64,000 nucleotides of DNA from an uncultured Bacilli bacterium (GCA_947632085.1 CANRNY010000014.1:1-64000); one strand, 5' to 3'; positions 1-10,810 are shown, numbered from the stretch's first letter. Numbers and translations: made by a program. The notes: generated by a model not told the origin, from the sequence alone.

Positions 1-75
1 TCGTACAAAAAAGACTGTCATTACTGACAATCTTTTCGGTAAATTACTATAAATCAATAACTATAAAATTGTAAT

Positions 76-320
76 TTAGCGAATAGTATGGGTTGTTATA
101 ATTGTATAGCTATATGAGTTAATAGTTATTATTATATTTTCAATCTCACAATACCAATTCTTTACTTGTTTAAATATATTACAATTTTTTTCTAAAACTT
201 TATTTTTACAATATTCTACTACATTATTTGTATCTGGTTTTAGATTTTTTTAATTCTATCAATACTCATTTCAGTAGTATGAATTTTATCAATATTTGAT
301 AATAATATTTCTTTATTCAT
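76..320 (-). pseudogene. DUF3781-family protein, interrupted by a frameshift in an A7 tract
   Basis: Reverse strand reads MNKEILLSNIDKIHTTEMSIDRIKK then, after a one-base shift at the A7 tract (245-251), NLKPDTNNVVEYCKNKVLEKNCNIFKQVKNWYCEIENIIITINSYSYTIITTHTIR stop. The composite matches the DUF3781 pattern as I remember it (DKIHTTE, RIKKNL, NWY, YSYTIITTH). Confidence 0.75.
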
Positions 321-335
321 ATACTTTAAGCCTCT

Positions 336-635
336 TTACTTTTTTATTGGTAAATCTTTGCAAGTTTCAATAACAATTTCTTTTAAAGATTCTTGATTAT
401 CTATATCATCTACTAAGTACATAGGTTTAGCACTATCATAAGGTATAGATTCTTGCATATTGTATTTTTTATTACTATCTACTATTTTAACAAGCAATCT
501 ATCATCATATATACCACCAAATAATTTTCCATTATAATAAAGTAAATATTCTCCCATCATTGGTTTACAAGTAATGTTATCTAATAAATTTAATTGTTCC
601 AATACAAAATCTTTATACTCTTTTGTTGTAGCCAT
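336..635 (-). CDS. TfoX/Sxy N-terminal domain protein
   Basis: ORF 99 aa; CKPMMGEYLLYYNGKLFGGIYDDRLLVK is typical of the TfoX N-terminal domain. Confidence 0.8.
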   Translation of the reverse strand: MATTKEYKDFVLEQLNLLDNITCKPMMGEYLLYYNGKLFGGIYDDRLLVKIVDSNKKYNMQESIPYDSAKPMYLVDDIDNQESLKEIVIETCKDLPIKK

Positions 636-676
636 TATATCAACTCACTTTATAATTACGATTTTTCTTACTTAAT

Positions 677-717
677 ATTATACTATGAAAAAAGCAAATC
701 TCATATAGAATTTGCTT
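677..717 (-). terminator. Intrinsic terminator abutting a TATAAT -10 box
   Basis: Minus strand: AGCAAATTCTATATGAGATTTGCTTTTTTCATAGTATAAT. Confidence 0.7.
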
Positions 718-761
718 ATATAAACTTTATTAATTTTTTACTAAATTTATCTTCTGCCTCT

Positions 762-1895
762 TCAATTTCGACCACCTATCATTTGATTTGTTATTTCGTT
801 TTTTTCTTCACCATTTACAATTATTGTTCCACCATTATATTCTGCTGTTCCATCGTAATCAAATGGTGAGGTAGCTGTTATATCAAGTGTTCCACCATTT
901 ATATATAAATCTCCATTTGAATCTAATGCATCTGTATCACCAGGACCCATATTAATTGTTATATTTCCATCATTAATTTCAATGGTAGGCGTATAAGAAC
1001 TTGACTTTGCTCCAGCATTTATACCATCATCACTTGCTGTTATATTGATTGTTCCGTCGTTTATTTGAATATATGTACCTTCTATTCCTTCTCTTGAATT
1101 AACCGTTATTTTTCCTCCATCTGTTTCTACAATTGTTGTGGCATGAATAGCATCATCACTTGCTGTTATATTTAAAGTACCTCCAGAAATATAAATATAT
1201 CCTACTGAATCATCATCATATTCGGTATGTAATCCATCTTTTTTAGAATTAATTGTAATTGTACCATCTTTTATAGCAATAGAATTATTTGCTTCTAATC
1301 CATCACTTGTACAACTAATATTAATTGTTCCGCCAGTAATTTTTAAATCATCTTTACTTGTTATTCCATTATCTGTTGAAGAAATATTTAAAATACCCGC
1401 ACCATTCATTACTAGATCATCTTTTGAAAATATTACTGCATCTAGATTAGTAGTACTATCACTTGTAAATGTTTCACTAACAGTTAAACTATTACTTCCA
1501 GTTATAGTTACAAATACTTTATCAGCATTTTTTACATAAATACATGGATTATTATCATTAGTAATAGTTAAATTGCTAAGTACTAGTTGGACCTTAGAAT
1601 TATCATCCGTATTAACAATAATAGATGTATTCTTGGCATTACCAGCAATAACAAAGATTCCTTCTTCTGTAATTGTTATATTTTTGTTATCTTTAACTGT
1701 ATATGTTGTTGCTGCGCTTATATCAACATTTTGCTCTAAATCCCTATCTGTAAATATGTCATTAGTGGATAAAATTGATGTTCTCTTAGTACTATTACCA
1801 CTTGTTGATGAATCATTATTTTTCTTTGTTCCACATCCAGTTAAGCTATACATTAATAATGTTAATAACAAACTAATAAATATTTTTCTTTTCAT
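762..1895 (-). CDS. Lipoprotein with carbohydrate-binding Cthe_2159-like beta-helix domain
   Basis: Lipobox LTGC; repeated SDGLEAN/KDGLHTE/SDDAIHA/SDDGINAG rungs. Confidence 0.8.
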   Translation of the reverse strand: MKRKIFISLLLTLLMYSLTGCGTKKNNDSSTSGNSTKRTSILSTNDIFTDRDLEQNVDISAATTYTVKDNKNITITEEGIFVIAGNAKNTSIIVNTDDNSKVQLVLSNLTITNDNNPCIYVKNADKVFVTITGSNSLTVSETFTSDSTTNLDAVIFSKDDLVMNGAGILNISSTDNGITSKDDLKITGGTINISCTSDGLEANNSIAIKDGTITINSKKDGLHTEYDDDSVGYIYISGGTLNITASDDAIHATTIVETDGGKITVNSREGIEGTYIQINDGTINITASDDGINAGAKSSSYTPTIEINDGNITINMGPGDTDALDSNGDLYINGGTLDITATSPFDYDGTAEYNGGTIIVNGEEKNEITNQMIGGRN

Positions 1896-2018
1896 AAATT
1901 TCTACCTTTCTTTTTAACAGTATAAATAATATTTAAAAGGACACTGGCTATCATTAAAATTAATAGTTCCATTCATACCATCTTGCCACCAATTCTATTA
2001 TTACTAATTAATTTATAC

Positions 2019-2648
2019 TTATCTAATAAAATTTGTAAAGGTTATTTTTTCTGGTGCTGGAGGATTTACGCCTTTTTCTTTACCTGCTTTGATACATTTT
2101 AAATAATAAGCCATATTTTTACCAAGGATTCTCATTATTTGCATTCCTTCTTCATCTTTTCTTACTTCTTCAGGGTTAGAGCCATGAACCATATTCCAAT
2201 ATCTAGAAGAAATTACAGGCATTTGATTCATTGTATAATATTTATTTAATTGGTCAAAAGTAGCAGTTGTCCCTGCTCTTCTTGCTGAAATAACTGTTGC
2301 AGCAGGTTTTAATCTAAATATATCTTGATTTGAAAAAGTTGAATAAAAAAGTCGATCCATAAAAGAAGTTATGGCTCCGGATGCTGATGCATAATGAACT
2401 GGTGTACCAAAAACAAAGCCATCGGCATTTTTAGCTTTTTCGGCAAAATCATTTACAACATCATTAAATACACATTTGCCAAGTTCAGAACATTTATGAC
2501 AAGCAATACATCCAGATATCGGTTTAATACCTATCCAAAATATTTCTGTTTCTATTCCTTCATTGTTTAATTCTTTAGCTACTTCATTAAGAGCAGTATA
2601 AACACAACCTTCTTTATGTGGACTTCCATTTACTAGTAATACTTTCAT
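2019..2648 (-). CDS. Flavodoxin family / NADPH-dependent FMN reductase-like protein
   Basis: MKVLLVNGSPHKEGCVYTAL and CxxC iron-sulfur flavoprotein-like segment; ATG at 2648 has a better RBS than the listed start. Confidence 0.85.
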   Translation of the reverse strand: MKVLLVNGSPHKEGCVYTALNEVAKELNNEGIETEIFWIGIKPISGCIACHKCSELGKCVFNDVVNDFAEKAKNADGFVFGTPVHYASASGAITSFMDRLFYSTFSNQDIFRLKPAATVISARRAGTTATFDQLNKYYTMNQMPVISSRYWNMVHGSNPEEVRKDEEGMQIMRILGKNMAYYLKCIKAGKEKGVNPPAPEKITFTNFIR

Positions 2649-2695
2649 AATAATTATCTCCATTTCTTATATAAATTAATCTTTTCTTAATAAAA

Positions 2696-2740
2696 ATTAT
2701 ACCATGAAAAATAGCAAACTTTGTATATATCGTTTGCCAT
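2696..2740 (-). terminator. Terminator fused to extended -10 promoter
   Basis: Minus strand: GGCAAACGATATATACAAAGTTTGCTATTTTTCATGGTATAAT. Confidence 0.7.
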
Positions 2741-2747
2741 TTGTTTT

Positions 2748-3635
2748 TTAATTATTTACTTTGATATCGCCACAATCATTTTCGATTTTTAAAGTAATAT
2801 CTGATTTATTATAATTATTATTTATTTTTACTTTACCTAAATCAGTTGTAGCATCAATAAATAATTCATTTGTCTTACCTATTTTGATATCACCATAGTC
2901 ATCTTTAATATAAGAATCTTTTTGTAAATTAATATTCTTAATTTCTATATCACCACAATCATTTTCAAGATTAAGATAATTATCAACTGAATTAATTTTG
3001 ATATCACCATAATTATTTATGATGGTTACATCATTTACATTAGAAATAGAAACGTCACCACAATCTTCATTTATATTAACAATATTAGCTTTTTCTATTT
3101 CAATATCGCCATAATTATTATCTACTTTGATATTATTACCACCTAGTATTTTTACATTGCCACAATCTTCTTCAATATCAATATTAGCGTTTAAAAATTC
3201 ATCAATATAAATATCACCATAATTATTCTTAATATCAATATTTCCATTAAAATCTTCTGGTAAGTAAATTTCTATTTTAGATGATTTTTGATTAAAACAA
3301 AAACCAATACATTTTTCTTCACTAATTTTTATATTTAAAGTATCGTTATTAGTTTCAACATCAGTATGATCTTTTTCACCATATATTACGGCTTTAATAT
3401 TATCATCATTTGATTTTTTTATATTTATTTCACTGATAGAAGAATCAATTATAATTTTATTAAATTTTTCTTCATAAGTTTTATCGAGAATTAATTCATT
3501 ACTACTTTGTAAACCAAATTTAAAACCACTAAATTTAAAATCGCTTTGTAGTAGTTTTACAAAAAATATAGAAAGAACTACCATTAAAATTGTTAATACA
3601 ACAATTAAAGTTATAATCAAAGATTTATTTTTCAT
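2748..3635 (-). CDS. DUF4097-family beta-strand repeat protein, N-terminal TM
   Basis: Alternating NNYGDI / EDCGDV rungs about every 20 aa; N-terminal hydrophobic segment. Confidence 0.85.
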   Translation of the reverse strand: MKNKSLIITLIVVLTILMVVLSIFFVKLLQSDFKFSGFKFGLQSSNELILDKTYEEKFNKIIIDSSISEINIKKSNDDNIKAVIYGEKDHTDVETNNDTLNIKISEEKCIGFCFNQKSSKIEIYLPEDFNGNIDIKNNYGDIYIDEFLNANIDIEEDCGNVKILGGNNIKVDNNYGDIEIEKANIVNINEDCGDVSISNVNDVTIINNYGDIKINSVDNYLNLENDCGDIEIKNINLQKDSYIKDDYGDIKIGKTNELFIDATTDLGKVKINNNYNKSDITLKIENDCGDIKVNN

Positions 3636-4272
3636 CTTTAAGACTCCATAACATAAATATTAGTTTTAAAATTTCTTCAAACAAGCCAAAGATAATCCAT
3701 ATTATCCAAGTTAAATGCCAAGCCATAGTTTTAAAACTTATAATAAGATAGATAATAGTTACAATGATTGCTACAACATCAGATATTTGATGTCTTAATT
3801 TATCTAATTTAGTTTCTTCTTTAATTTTATTTTTTTTATACACAATACAAACATAAACAATGATACCTGTTGCTATACCACAAATAAGTAAGAAGATTGC
3901 TGATGCTAATATGGGATTCATATTCATAACTGGGATAGAAATCATTACCCAGATAACAGATAGAAAATATAAGATAACACTAAGAGCTATTCCTTTAGCT
4001 TTTTTGGTTAATTTAATATTTTCTTCTTCAGTATTAGTAATAGCTTCATTACTTTTTGAAGTTTCTTTTCTTTCTAATTTAATAAATAATTCATTTGGAC
4101 TAATACCATATAATTCACATAAGGGAACTACTTTGTCAAAGTCAGGCATACTTTGATTTGTTTCCCATTTTGAGACTGTTTGTCTAGTAACATTTAGTTT
4201 ATCCGCTACTTCTTCTTGGGATAATTTTTTGTCTTTTCTTAATTCATATAATCTTTCACCTAGATTATTCAC
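3625..4272 (-). CDS. XRE-family regulator with C-terminal membrane segments
   Basis: LGERLYELRKDKKLSQEEVADKLNVTRQTVSKWE HTH; GTG start at 4272 preceded by GAGGTGAGGAAA RBS; overlaps the DUF4097 ORF. Confidence 0.85.
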   Translation of the reverse strand: MNNLGERLYELRKDKKLSQEEVADKLNVTRQTVSKWETNQSMPDFDKVVPLCELYGISPNELFIKLERKETSKSNEAITNTEEENIKLTKKAKGIALSVILYFLSVIWVMISIPVMNMNPILASAIFLLICGIATGIIVYVCIVYKKNKIKEETKLDKLRHQISDVVAIIVTIIYLIISFKTMAWHLTWIIWIIFGLFEEILKLIFMLWSLKDEK

Positions 4273-4434
4273 TTTCCTCACCTCACAAGCAAAATTATAC
4301 ATTTCGTTTTTGTTGCAATCTACCAATTTAAGTTGGAAATTTGTCAACTGATATTAACATTGTAATAAATGTTGTATGAAAAAAGCAAACTATTTCTAGT
4401 CTGCTCCTATAAATTGTAATTTAATAATTATTTT

Positions 4435-5484
4435 TTATTCTTCTTCCGTTTTTTGATATTCTTTTTTAGCATTTAAAAATTCTTCTTTATCAATAATTTT
4501 AGTTTCGTAAGTTTGAAAATTTAACTTATAGTAATAACTTATATCTTTATCTTCTTCCTTGTAAGTTTTATCTCTGATTCTAATATAATAATCGTAATCG
4601 TTTAAAACAAAATGTTGTGTTTCAAGTCCATATTCAACGTCAAACGTAAATGAGAAATATTTTATTTCCTCTTTGAATATCTTTTCTGCTTGTTTCATAT
4701 CACCACTGTCTTTAACAGTTTTATAATTTGCTATGTTATCTTCATAAACATTATTTATATAAGATTTAGCTTCTTCTGGCAATTTTTCCAAAAAATATTG
4801 TTCATAATTACTAACTTTCCAATTAATTCTTCTTTGAAAATCATAATTATAATTATTATACATTAAGATATTTTTATCAATAAAGTCTTCTCCCTTAAAT
4901 AGTAATACCAAAATAAAAATTGATAGACTGATTATAACAGAAGAAAGAAAAAACAAAACAAATTTACCAATCAAGCCTAAACATCTTTCAAATTTTGCTT
5001 TTATGCCTTTTTCTAAAGTTAATGAATATATTAAATATGTAATTGTTACAGGATATAAAGGCATTGCCAAAGCAGAAAATACTCCTTTATATTCGTAATC
5101 AAATACTAAACAATGAAATGGTATGAATAAACCGGCAATAAATGATGCAATATATAGAATTAAAGAAACAATTAAAAATATTTTAGCTTTTGTATATTCT
5201 TTATTTTGAATTTCTTCTTTTAATTCATTTTTTTTGCTTTGTTCAATTTCTTTTTTGCCACTTTTGATTTTTTTTATATAAATTATGAAGATTACAATAA
5301 TCATTATTATGCCGATAACTAAATCAGATACTGCGGCAACTTTATCAATAAGTATTTGATTTATTATTGCTAGAACTATATATATTCCTAAAAAAATTCC
5401 AGCTGCTTTAAAAAAACTACCGAAGAAATCTTTTCCGTCTCCACTAAGTAGTGCATCCAATCCTACTAATTCTAAAAAACTCAT
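4435..5484 (-). CDS. Hypothetical multi-pass membrane protein
   Basis: Long ORF with several hydrophobic segments, no family recognised. Confidence 0.75.
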   Translation of the reverse strand: MSFLELVGLDALLSGDGKDFFGSFFKAAGIFLGIYIVLAIINQILIDKVAAVSDLVIGIIMIIVIFIIYIKKIKSGKKEIEQSKKNELKEEIQNKEYTKAKIFLIVSLILYIASFIAGLFIPFHCLVFDYEYKGVFSALAMPLYPVTITYLIYSLTLEKGIKAKFERCLGLIGKFVLFFLSSVIISLSIFILVLLFKGEDFIDKNILMYNNYNYDFQRRINWKVSNYEQYFLEKLPEEAKSYINNVYEDNIANYKTVKDSGDMKQAEKIFKEEIKYFSFTFDVEYGLETQHFVLNDYDYYIRIRDKTYKEEDKDISYYYKLNFQTYETKIIDKEEFLNAKKEYQKTEEE

Positions 5485-5644
5485 TTTAGCACACCTTTCT
5501 TACTAAATTCTTTATTAATTATATCACGTGGAATACATTTGAAACAATATAACTTGTAATATAACTAGAAATTTTTATTAATTATCATTTCACCGCTCAT
5601 ATAAATTACTAGTTATTTAATTCTCACAAATTGTAATTTTGTAA

Positions 5645-6529
5645 TTATTCTAAAAACTTTTTTCTATAACTATTATTTTTGGTTGCATCAAATCCATCTG
5701 GTAAATAGTCATTTGGTATATGCTCATTATATTTAATATCCATAAAGTAATTACAAAAGATTATTTCAACATATATTATTCTACTATTACCATCAGTAAT
5801 GGCATATACAAACCCTTGATATGAATCTGCTTCCATTGCTAGTAATTTGTATTTAGTAAATCCAGTTACTCCATAATAGCCGATATAATCTTCTGTGCCA
5901 TATTCATTTAATCTTTCAACTTCTTTTTCGTATTTATTTTTAGAATAATCTACTACTAAATAAGATAAATATTGGTTATCCCATGCATCTAAATAAACCA
6001 TTTTGAAATCTTTAACATTTAATTCATTAATTGTTTTGGGAAATATTTCTTCTGACATACCCCATTTATCTTTATATTTATTTTTGGCATTAATTCCTAT
6101 AACTTCCTGATATTTATTTGTATCAGTTATTACTTCTTCTTTATTCAATCCGCCCATAAAGATAAATATACAATTAAAAGCAATTAACATAATTATGGCT
6201 ATTATTCCAATTATAATTGCAATATACTTAAACATATTTTTTTGCTTTTTCATTTTATAATATTCTTTTAAAATCAAATCTAAATTCTCAATACGATGTG
6301 TTTGAATTTCATTTTTTTCTAATTTTTCACCACTTAAAAATTCATTAACATCAATATCTAATGTATTACATAATTCTTTTAATATGGAATAATCTGGCAT
6401 ATTTCTTCCATTTTCCCAATTTCCAATAGTACGATCTGATACTCCTAATTTTTCTGCTAATTCTTGTTGAGTAAAATTTTTTTCTTTTCTACAGGTAGCA
6501 ATAAATTTTCCTATTTTTTCTTGATTCAT
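5645..6529 (-). CDS. XRE-family regulator, single TM, extracytoplasmic C-terminal domain
   Basis: MNQEKIGKFIATCRKEKNFTQQELAEKLGVSDRTIGNWENG HTH; one strong TM; ~170 aa C-terminal region. Confidence 0.85.
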   Translation of the reverse strand: MNQEKIGKFIATCRKEKNFTQQELAEKLGVSDRTIGNWENGRNMPDYSILKELCNTLDIDVNEFLSGEKLEKNEIQTHRIENLDLILKEYYKMKKQKNMFKYIAIIIGIIAIIMLIAFNCIFIFMGGLNKEEVITDTNKYQEVIGINAKNKYKDKWGMSEEIFPKTINELNVKDFKMVYLDAWDNQYLSYLVVDYSKNKYEKEVERLNEYGTEDYIGYYGVTGFTKYKLLAMEADSYQGFVYAITDGNSRIIYVEIIFCNYFMDIKYNEHIPNDYLPDGFDATKNNSYRKKFLE

Positions 6530-6665
6530 AATTTTACTCCTTTCATATCAACATCTTAAAATTTAACAGTTGATTTTAACAGGAAAAGTATCAAGGGTAA
6601 ATAATTTGTTAGTAATAATTACTATTTTTATTACTTATACAAGTTGTAATTTGGTCTATTTAATT

Positions 6666-7136
6666 TTATAAGAATGATTCTACGACATACAATTTATTTT
6701 CTTTACTATCCCAAAGAATAATTATTTCACTATTATCTTTTTTATTATTATACCAATACTTACAATTAGCATAATTAGGATAGTCATCTGGGTTTATATT
6801 AAAATCATCTATCCAATCATTTATAGCTTCACTATATGAAGAAAAATATATAGTTTCTTTTTCTTCAGTAGACCAAGTAAATAATTTGTTTATTTCTTCC
6901 TCATTTGCTTCTTTATATGAAAAAATATGATATCTAATTCCATCTCCATGAAAGTTTGGCTCGTCTTTAGCACTATATATTTCTTCAATTGTTTTTCTTG
7001 GTAACTTAATATTCCAATTTGCTTTTAAGACATAAGAATAATTTGATGAGTTATTATATATAAACATTCCTAATAAAATAAATACACCGATTATAAAAGT
7101 TACAATTAATACTAATATTAGCTTTTTTTTATTCAT
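6666..7136 (-). CDS. Hypothetical membrane-anchored protein
   Basis: ORF with N-terminal TM; ATG at 7136 preceded by AGGAGTGAT. Confidence 0.65.
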   Translation of the reverse strand: MNKKKLILVLIVTFIIGVFILLGMFIYNNSSNYSYVLKANWNIKLPRKTIEEIYSAKDEPNFHGDGIRYHIFSYKEANEEEINKLFTWSTEEKETIYFSSYSEAINDWIDDFNINPDDYPNYANCKYWYNNKKDNSEIIILWDSKENKLYVVESFL

Positions 7137-7197
7137 AATAATATCACTCCTACAAATCACTAGTTATCTAATAATCTTATGTTGTAATTTTTATTAT

Positions 7198-9060
7198 CTA
7201 TTCAAGTTCAAAGGCACCAGTATATAACTCGTAGTATTTGCCTTTTTCTTTTATAAGATCTTCGTGATTTCCACGTTCAATTATTCTTCCGTTTTCAAGT
7301 ACCATAATTGCTTTGGCATTACGAATAGTTGATAAACGATGAGCAATAACAAATACTGTTCGTCCTTCCATTAATTTATCCATGCCATCTTGAACATCTT
7401 TTTCTGTACGAGTATCGATACTAGAAGTCGCTTCATCTAAGATCATAACTGGTGGGTTACTTACAGCACATCTGGCAATAGCTAATAATTGGCGTTGTCC
7501 TTGTGATAAGTTATCGCCATTATCAGTAATAACAGTATTATAACCATTTGGTAATTTTTCAATAAATTTATCCGCATTAGCAAGTTTGGCTGCTTCGATA
7601 CATTCTTCGTCACTTGCATTAGCTCTTCCATAACGTAGATTTTCCATAATAGTTCCCGTAAATAAGTTAACATCTTGTAAAACCATACCAAGTGATTTTC
7701 TTAAATCGTTCTTGTTAATATCTTTAATATTAATACCATCATAAAGAATTGTACCTTCTTCAATATCATAGAAACGATTAATTAAATTAGCAATAGTTGT
7801 TTTACCGGCACCAGTTGCACCAACAAAAGCAATTTTTTGACCTGGCTTAGCATATAAACTTATATCATCTAAGACTTTTTTACCTTTTACATAAGAGAAA
7901 TCAACAGTATTAAAACGAATGTCTCCTTTTAATTCAATTAAATCTTTACTTTTAGGATTTTTCCATGCCCAAACACCAGTATAAGTATCTGATTCTTTTA
8001 ATGTTCCATCATCACCTCGTAAAGCATTTACTAAAGTAATCTTACCATTATTTTTTTCACTTTCTTCATCTATTAATTCAAAGATTCTATTAGCACCAGC
8101 TAAAGCTAAAGCGATTGAATTGTATTGTTGTGATAATTGGTTAATATGCATTGTAAATCCTCTTGTTAATAATAGGAATGATGCTATAGCTCCGACTGAT
8201 AAGGTTGTTGTTTTAATAGCAAGGAAGCCACCTAAAACAGCTATGGCTACATATACTAAATAACCGATGTTTCCCATAATTGGCATTATGATATTGGCAT
8301 AGATATTAGCATTTGTCGTATTTTCACATAATTCTTCATTTAATTCATCAAATTTTTTCTTTGATTCTTCTTCGTGAGTAAAAACTTGAACGACCTTTTG
8401 CCCATCAATCATTTCTTCTATATAAGCATTTACTTTAGCTACTGTCTTTTGTCTAGCTATAAAATAAGCTGATGATTTTTTACCAATGTATCTGGCGATA
8501 ATTAGCATTAGACTAACACCAAAAACAATCATCAAAGTCAAATAGACATTTAATGTTAACATCGAAATAAATGATGATAATATTAATACACCGTTAGATA
8601 CACAGTTTGGAATACTTTGAGAAATCATTTCTCTTAAAGCATCAGTATCATTAATATAATAACTCATAATATCACCATGAGTATTATCATCAAAATAACG
8701 AATTGGTAATGTTTCCATATGTTCAAACATATCATCACGAATTTGCTTTAAGACACCTTGACTTACATTAACTGTTAATCTTGAATATAACCATGTTGTA
8801 AAAACACCAATAACATAAATAAAGGCCATAAATCCAATTGCTTTAAATAAAGAAGTATAGATAGGATTTTCTACACCTATTAAGGGAGTAATATAGTCAT
8901 CAATTAATGTTTGTAAAAATAATTGACCATATACATGACAAACAGAACTAATAATAATCGCTAAAATAATAATCGCTAATTGTTTTTTAAATCGTGAAGT
9001 AATATATTTTAATAAACGTAAAAGAGTGTGTTTTTTGCTTTTTTTACTCATCTCTATCAC
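7198..9060 (-). CDS. ABC transporter, fused permease/ATP-binding exporter subunit
   Basis: Walker A GATGAGKTT, signature LSQGQRQ, Walker B VMILDEATS; paired with the adjacent ABC gene. Confidence 0.95.
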   Translation of the reverse strand: MIEMSKKSKKHTLLRLLKYITSRFKKQLAIIILAIIISSVCHVYGQLFLQTLIDDYITPLIGVENPIYTSLFKAIGFMAFIYVIGVFTTWLYSRLTVNVSQGVLKQIRDDMFEHMETLPIRYFDDNTHGDIMSYYINDTDALREMISQSIPNCVSNGVLILSSFISMLTLNVYLTLMIVFGVSLMLIIARYIGKKSSAYFIARQKTVAKVNAYIEEMIDGQKVVQVFTHEEESKKKFDELNEELCENTTNANIYANIIMPIMGNIGYLVYVAIAVLGGFLAIKTTTLSVGAIASFLLLTRGFTMHINQLSQQYNSIALALAGANRIFELIDEESEKNNGKITLVNALRGDDGTLKESDTYTGVWAWKNPKSKDLIELKGDIRFNTVDFSYVKGKKVLDDISLYAKPGQKIAFVGATGAGKTTIANLINRFYDIEEGTILYDGINIKDINKNDLRKSLGMVLQDVNLFTGTIMENLRYGRANASDEECIEAAKLANADKFIEKLPNGYNTVITDNGDNLSQGQRQLLAIARCAVSNPPVMILDEATSSIDTRTEKDVQDGMDKLMEGRTVFVIAHRLSTIRNAKAIMVLENGRIIERGNHEDLIKEKGKYYELYTGAFELE

Positions 9061-10771
9061 TTCCTTTTACTTGTGAGTAGTAAACTTCTTGATAAATCTT
9101 ATTATGTTTTAATAAGTTTTTTGGGGTATCAAAAGCTGATACTTCACCATTATCTAAAACAATAACTCGATCACAATCTTCGACACTAGAAATTCTTTGA
9201 GCAATAATTATTTTCGTTACCTCGGGAATATATTCACGGAATGATTTACGGATCATCGCATCAGTTCTAGTATCTACGGCACTTGTTGAATCATCTAAAA
9301 TAATTATTTTTGGACTTTTTAGTAAGGCTCTGGCAATACATAGTCTTTGTTTTTGGCCACCACTAACATTAGTTCCACCTTGATCGATATAAGTATCATA
9401 TCCATCTTTAAACTTAGAAATAAATTCATTACAACAAGCAATTTCACAAACTTGTTTTATCTCTTCTAAAGTGGCATCTTTTTTACCCCATTGTAAGTTT
9501 TCTTTTATCGTTCCACTAAATAAAACATTTTTTTGTAAGACAATGGCAACAGAATCACGTAAAGTATTAATATCATAATCACGGACATCTACACCTGCTA
9601 CCTTAATACTGCCTGAAGTTACATCATAAAGTCTTGGGATTAAATTAACTAAGGTACTTTTACTAGATCCTATTCCACCAATGATACCAATCATTTCGCC
9701 AGATTTAATTTTTAAATTAATATCTTTTAATACTGGTTTATCTTTGACATAAGCAAAATTCATATGATTAAACTCTATTTCCCCATTTTCTACTTCTTGA
9801 ATAGGTTTTTTAACATTTCTAATTGTTGGTTTTTCATCTAATACTTCTACAATACGTTCCATAGATGGGATTGAAATAATACAAGTTACATAAACCATTG
9901 ATAACATCATTAAGCTATTTAGTATTTGAGCAGCATAGGTAATAACTCCTGTTAATTCACCGGTACTAAGAGTTCCTTCTACAACAAATCTAGAACCTAA
10001 AAAAGAAATAAGAATAATTGAAGAATAAATACATAAACGCATAATTGGCGTATTTAGAGCAACTAATTTTTCGGCTTTCATAAAGTTTTGATAAATTTTA
10101 TTAGAGATTCCTTTAAACTTAGAAATTTCTGTATCTTCTTGAACATAAGATTTTACAACACGAATTCCTCTTACGTTTTCTTGGACTCTATTATTTAAAT
10201 CATCATAAGTACGAAAAACGCTTTCAAATAATGGATGAGCTTTGTTAGCAATAAAGAATAATAAGAATCCTAAAATAGGTGCAACAATTAAAAAGATAAA
10301 AGCTAATTTAGCGTGGATGGTAAACACCATAAGTAAAGAAAATAAAAACATCATTGGGGCACGAATGGCAATACGGATTAACATTTGATAAGTCATTTGG
10401 ACATTATTAACATCTGTAGTAAGTCGAGTAACTAAACTAGAAGATGAAAATTTTTCAATATTTTCAAATGAATAATCTTGGATTTTATAATACATATCGT
10501 GTCTTAAGTTTTTAGCAAATCCTGAAGAAGCTATTGCAGCAAATCTTCCTGATAGCCAACCAAATATTAAAGAGAAAAGCGCTACTAAGACTAAAAATCC
10601 TCCAATTAATAATACGACATTAAGATCATGTTCATTAATTCCAACATCAATAATTTTAGTCATTAAAACAGGAATTAAAACATCTAATATAACTTCTAAT
10701 GAAATAAAAACAACTGTTAAAATACTTCCTAATTTATATTCACGAACAGATTGTAATATTTTTTTTATCAT
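9044..10771 (-). CDS. ABC transporter, fused permease/ATP-binding exporter subunit (partner)
   Basis: GGIGSSKSTLV, VSGGQKQRL, IIILDDSTS; overlaps 7198..9060 by 17 bp, suggesting a heterodimer. Degenerate residues (Asp after Walker B) are typical of heterodimeric exporters. Confidence 0.95.
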   Translation of the reverse strand: MIKKILQSVREYKLGSILTVVFISLEVILDVLIPVLMTKIIDVGINEHDLNVVLLIGGFLVLVALFSLIFGWLSGRFAAIASSGFAKNLRHDMYYKIQDYSFENIEKFSSSSLVTRLTTDVNNVQMTYQMLIRIAIRAPMMFLFSLLMVFTIHAKLAFIFLIVAPILGFLLFFIANKAHPLFESVFRTYDDLNNRVQENVRGIRVVKSYVQEDTEISKFKGISNKIYQNFMKAEKLVALNTPIMRLCIYSSIILISFLGSRFVVEGTLSTGELTGVITYAAQILNSLMMLSMVYVTCIISIPSMERIVEVLDEKPTIRNVKKPIQEVENGEIEFNHMNFAYVKDKPVLKDINLKIKSGEMIGIIGGIGSSKSTLVNLIPRLYDVTSGSIKVAGVDVRDYDINTLRDSVAIVLQKNVLFSGTIKENLQWGKKDATLEEIKQVCEIACCNEFISKFKDGYDTYIDQGGTNVSGGQKQRLCIARALLKSPKIIILDDSTSAVDTRTDAMIRKSFREYIPEVTKIIIAQRISSVEDCDRVIVLDNGEVSAFDTPKNLLKHNKIYQEVYYSQVKGSDRDE

Positions 10772-10810
10772 AAGAAAAACTCCTTTAATAAATATTTAAA
10801 TGCCTTACAT

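Noticed and set aside
1-40. Hairpin at the window edge (GACTGTCATTACTGACAATC)
   Set aside because: Looks like an ordinary terminator; gene context is cut off by the window boundary.
594-869. Plus-strand 91-aa ORF
   Set aside because: Antisense to the TfoX and beta-helix genes, low-complexity translation, no RBS.
1573-1917. Plus-strand 114-aa ORF
   Set aside because: Lies opposite a convincing lipoprotein gene; antisense artefact.
7482-7691. 69-aa minus-strand ORF
   Set aside because: Out-of-frame inside the ABC exporter CDS.
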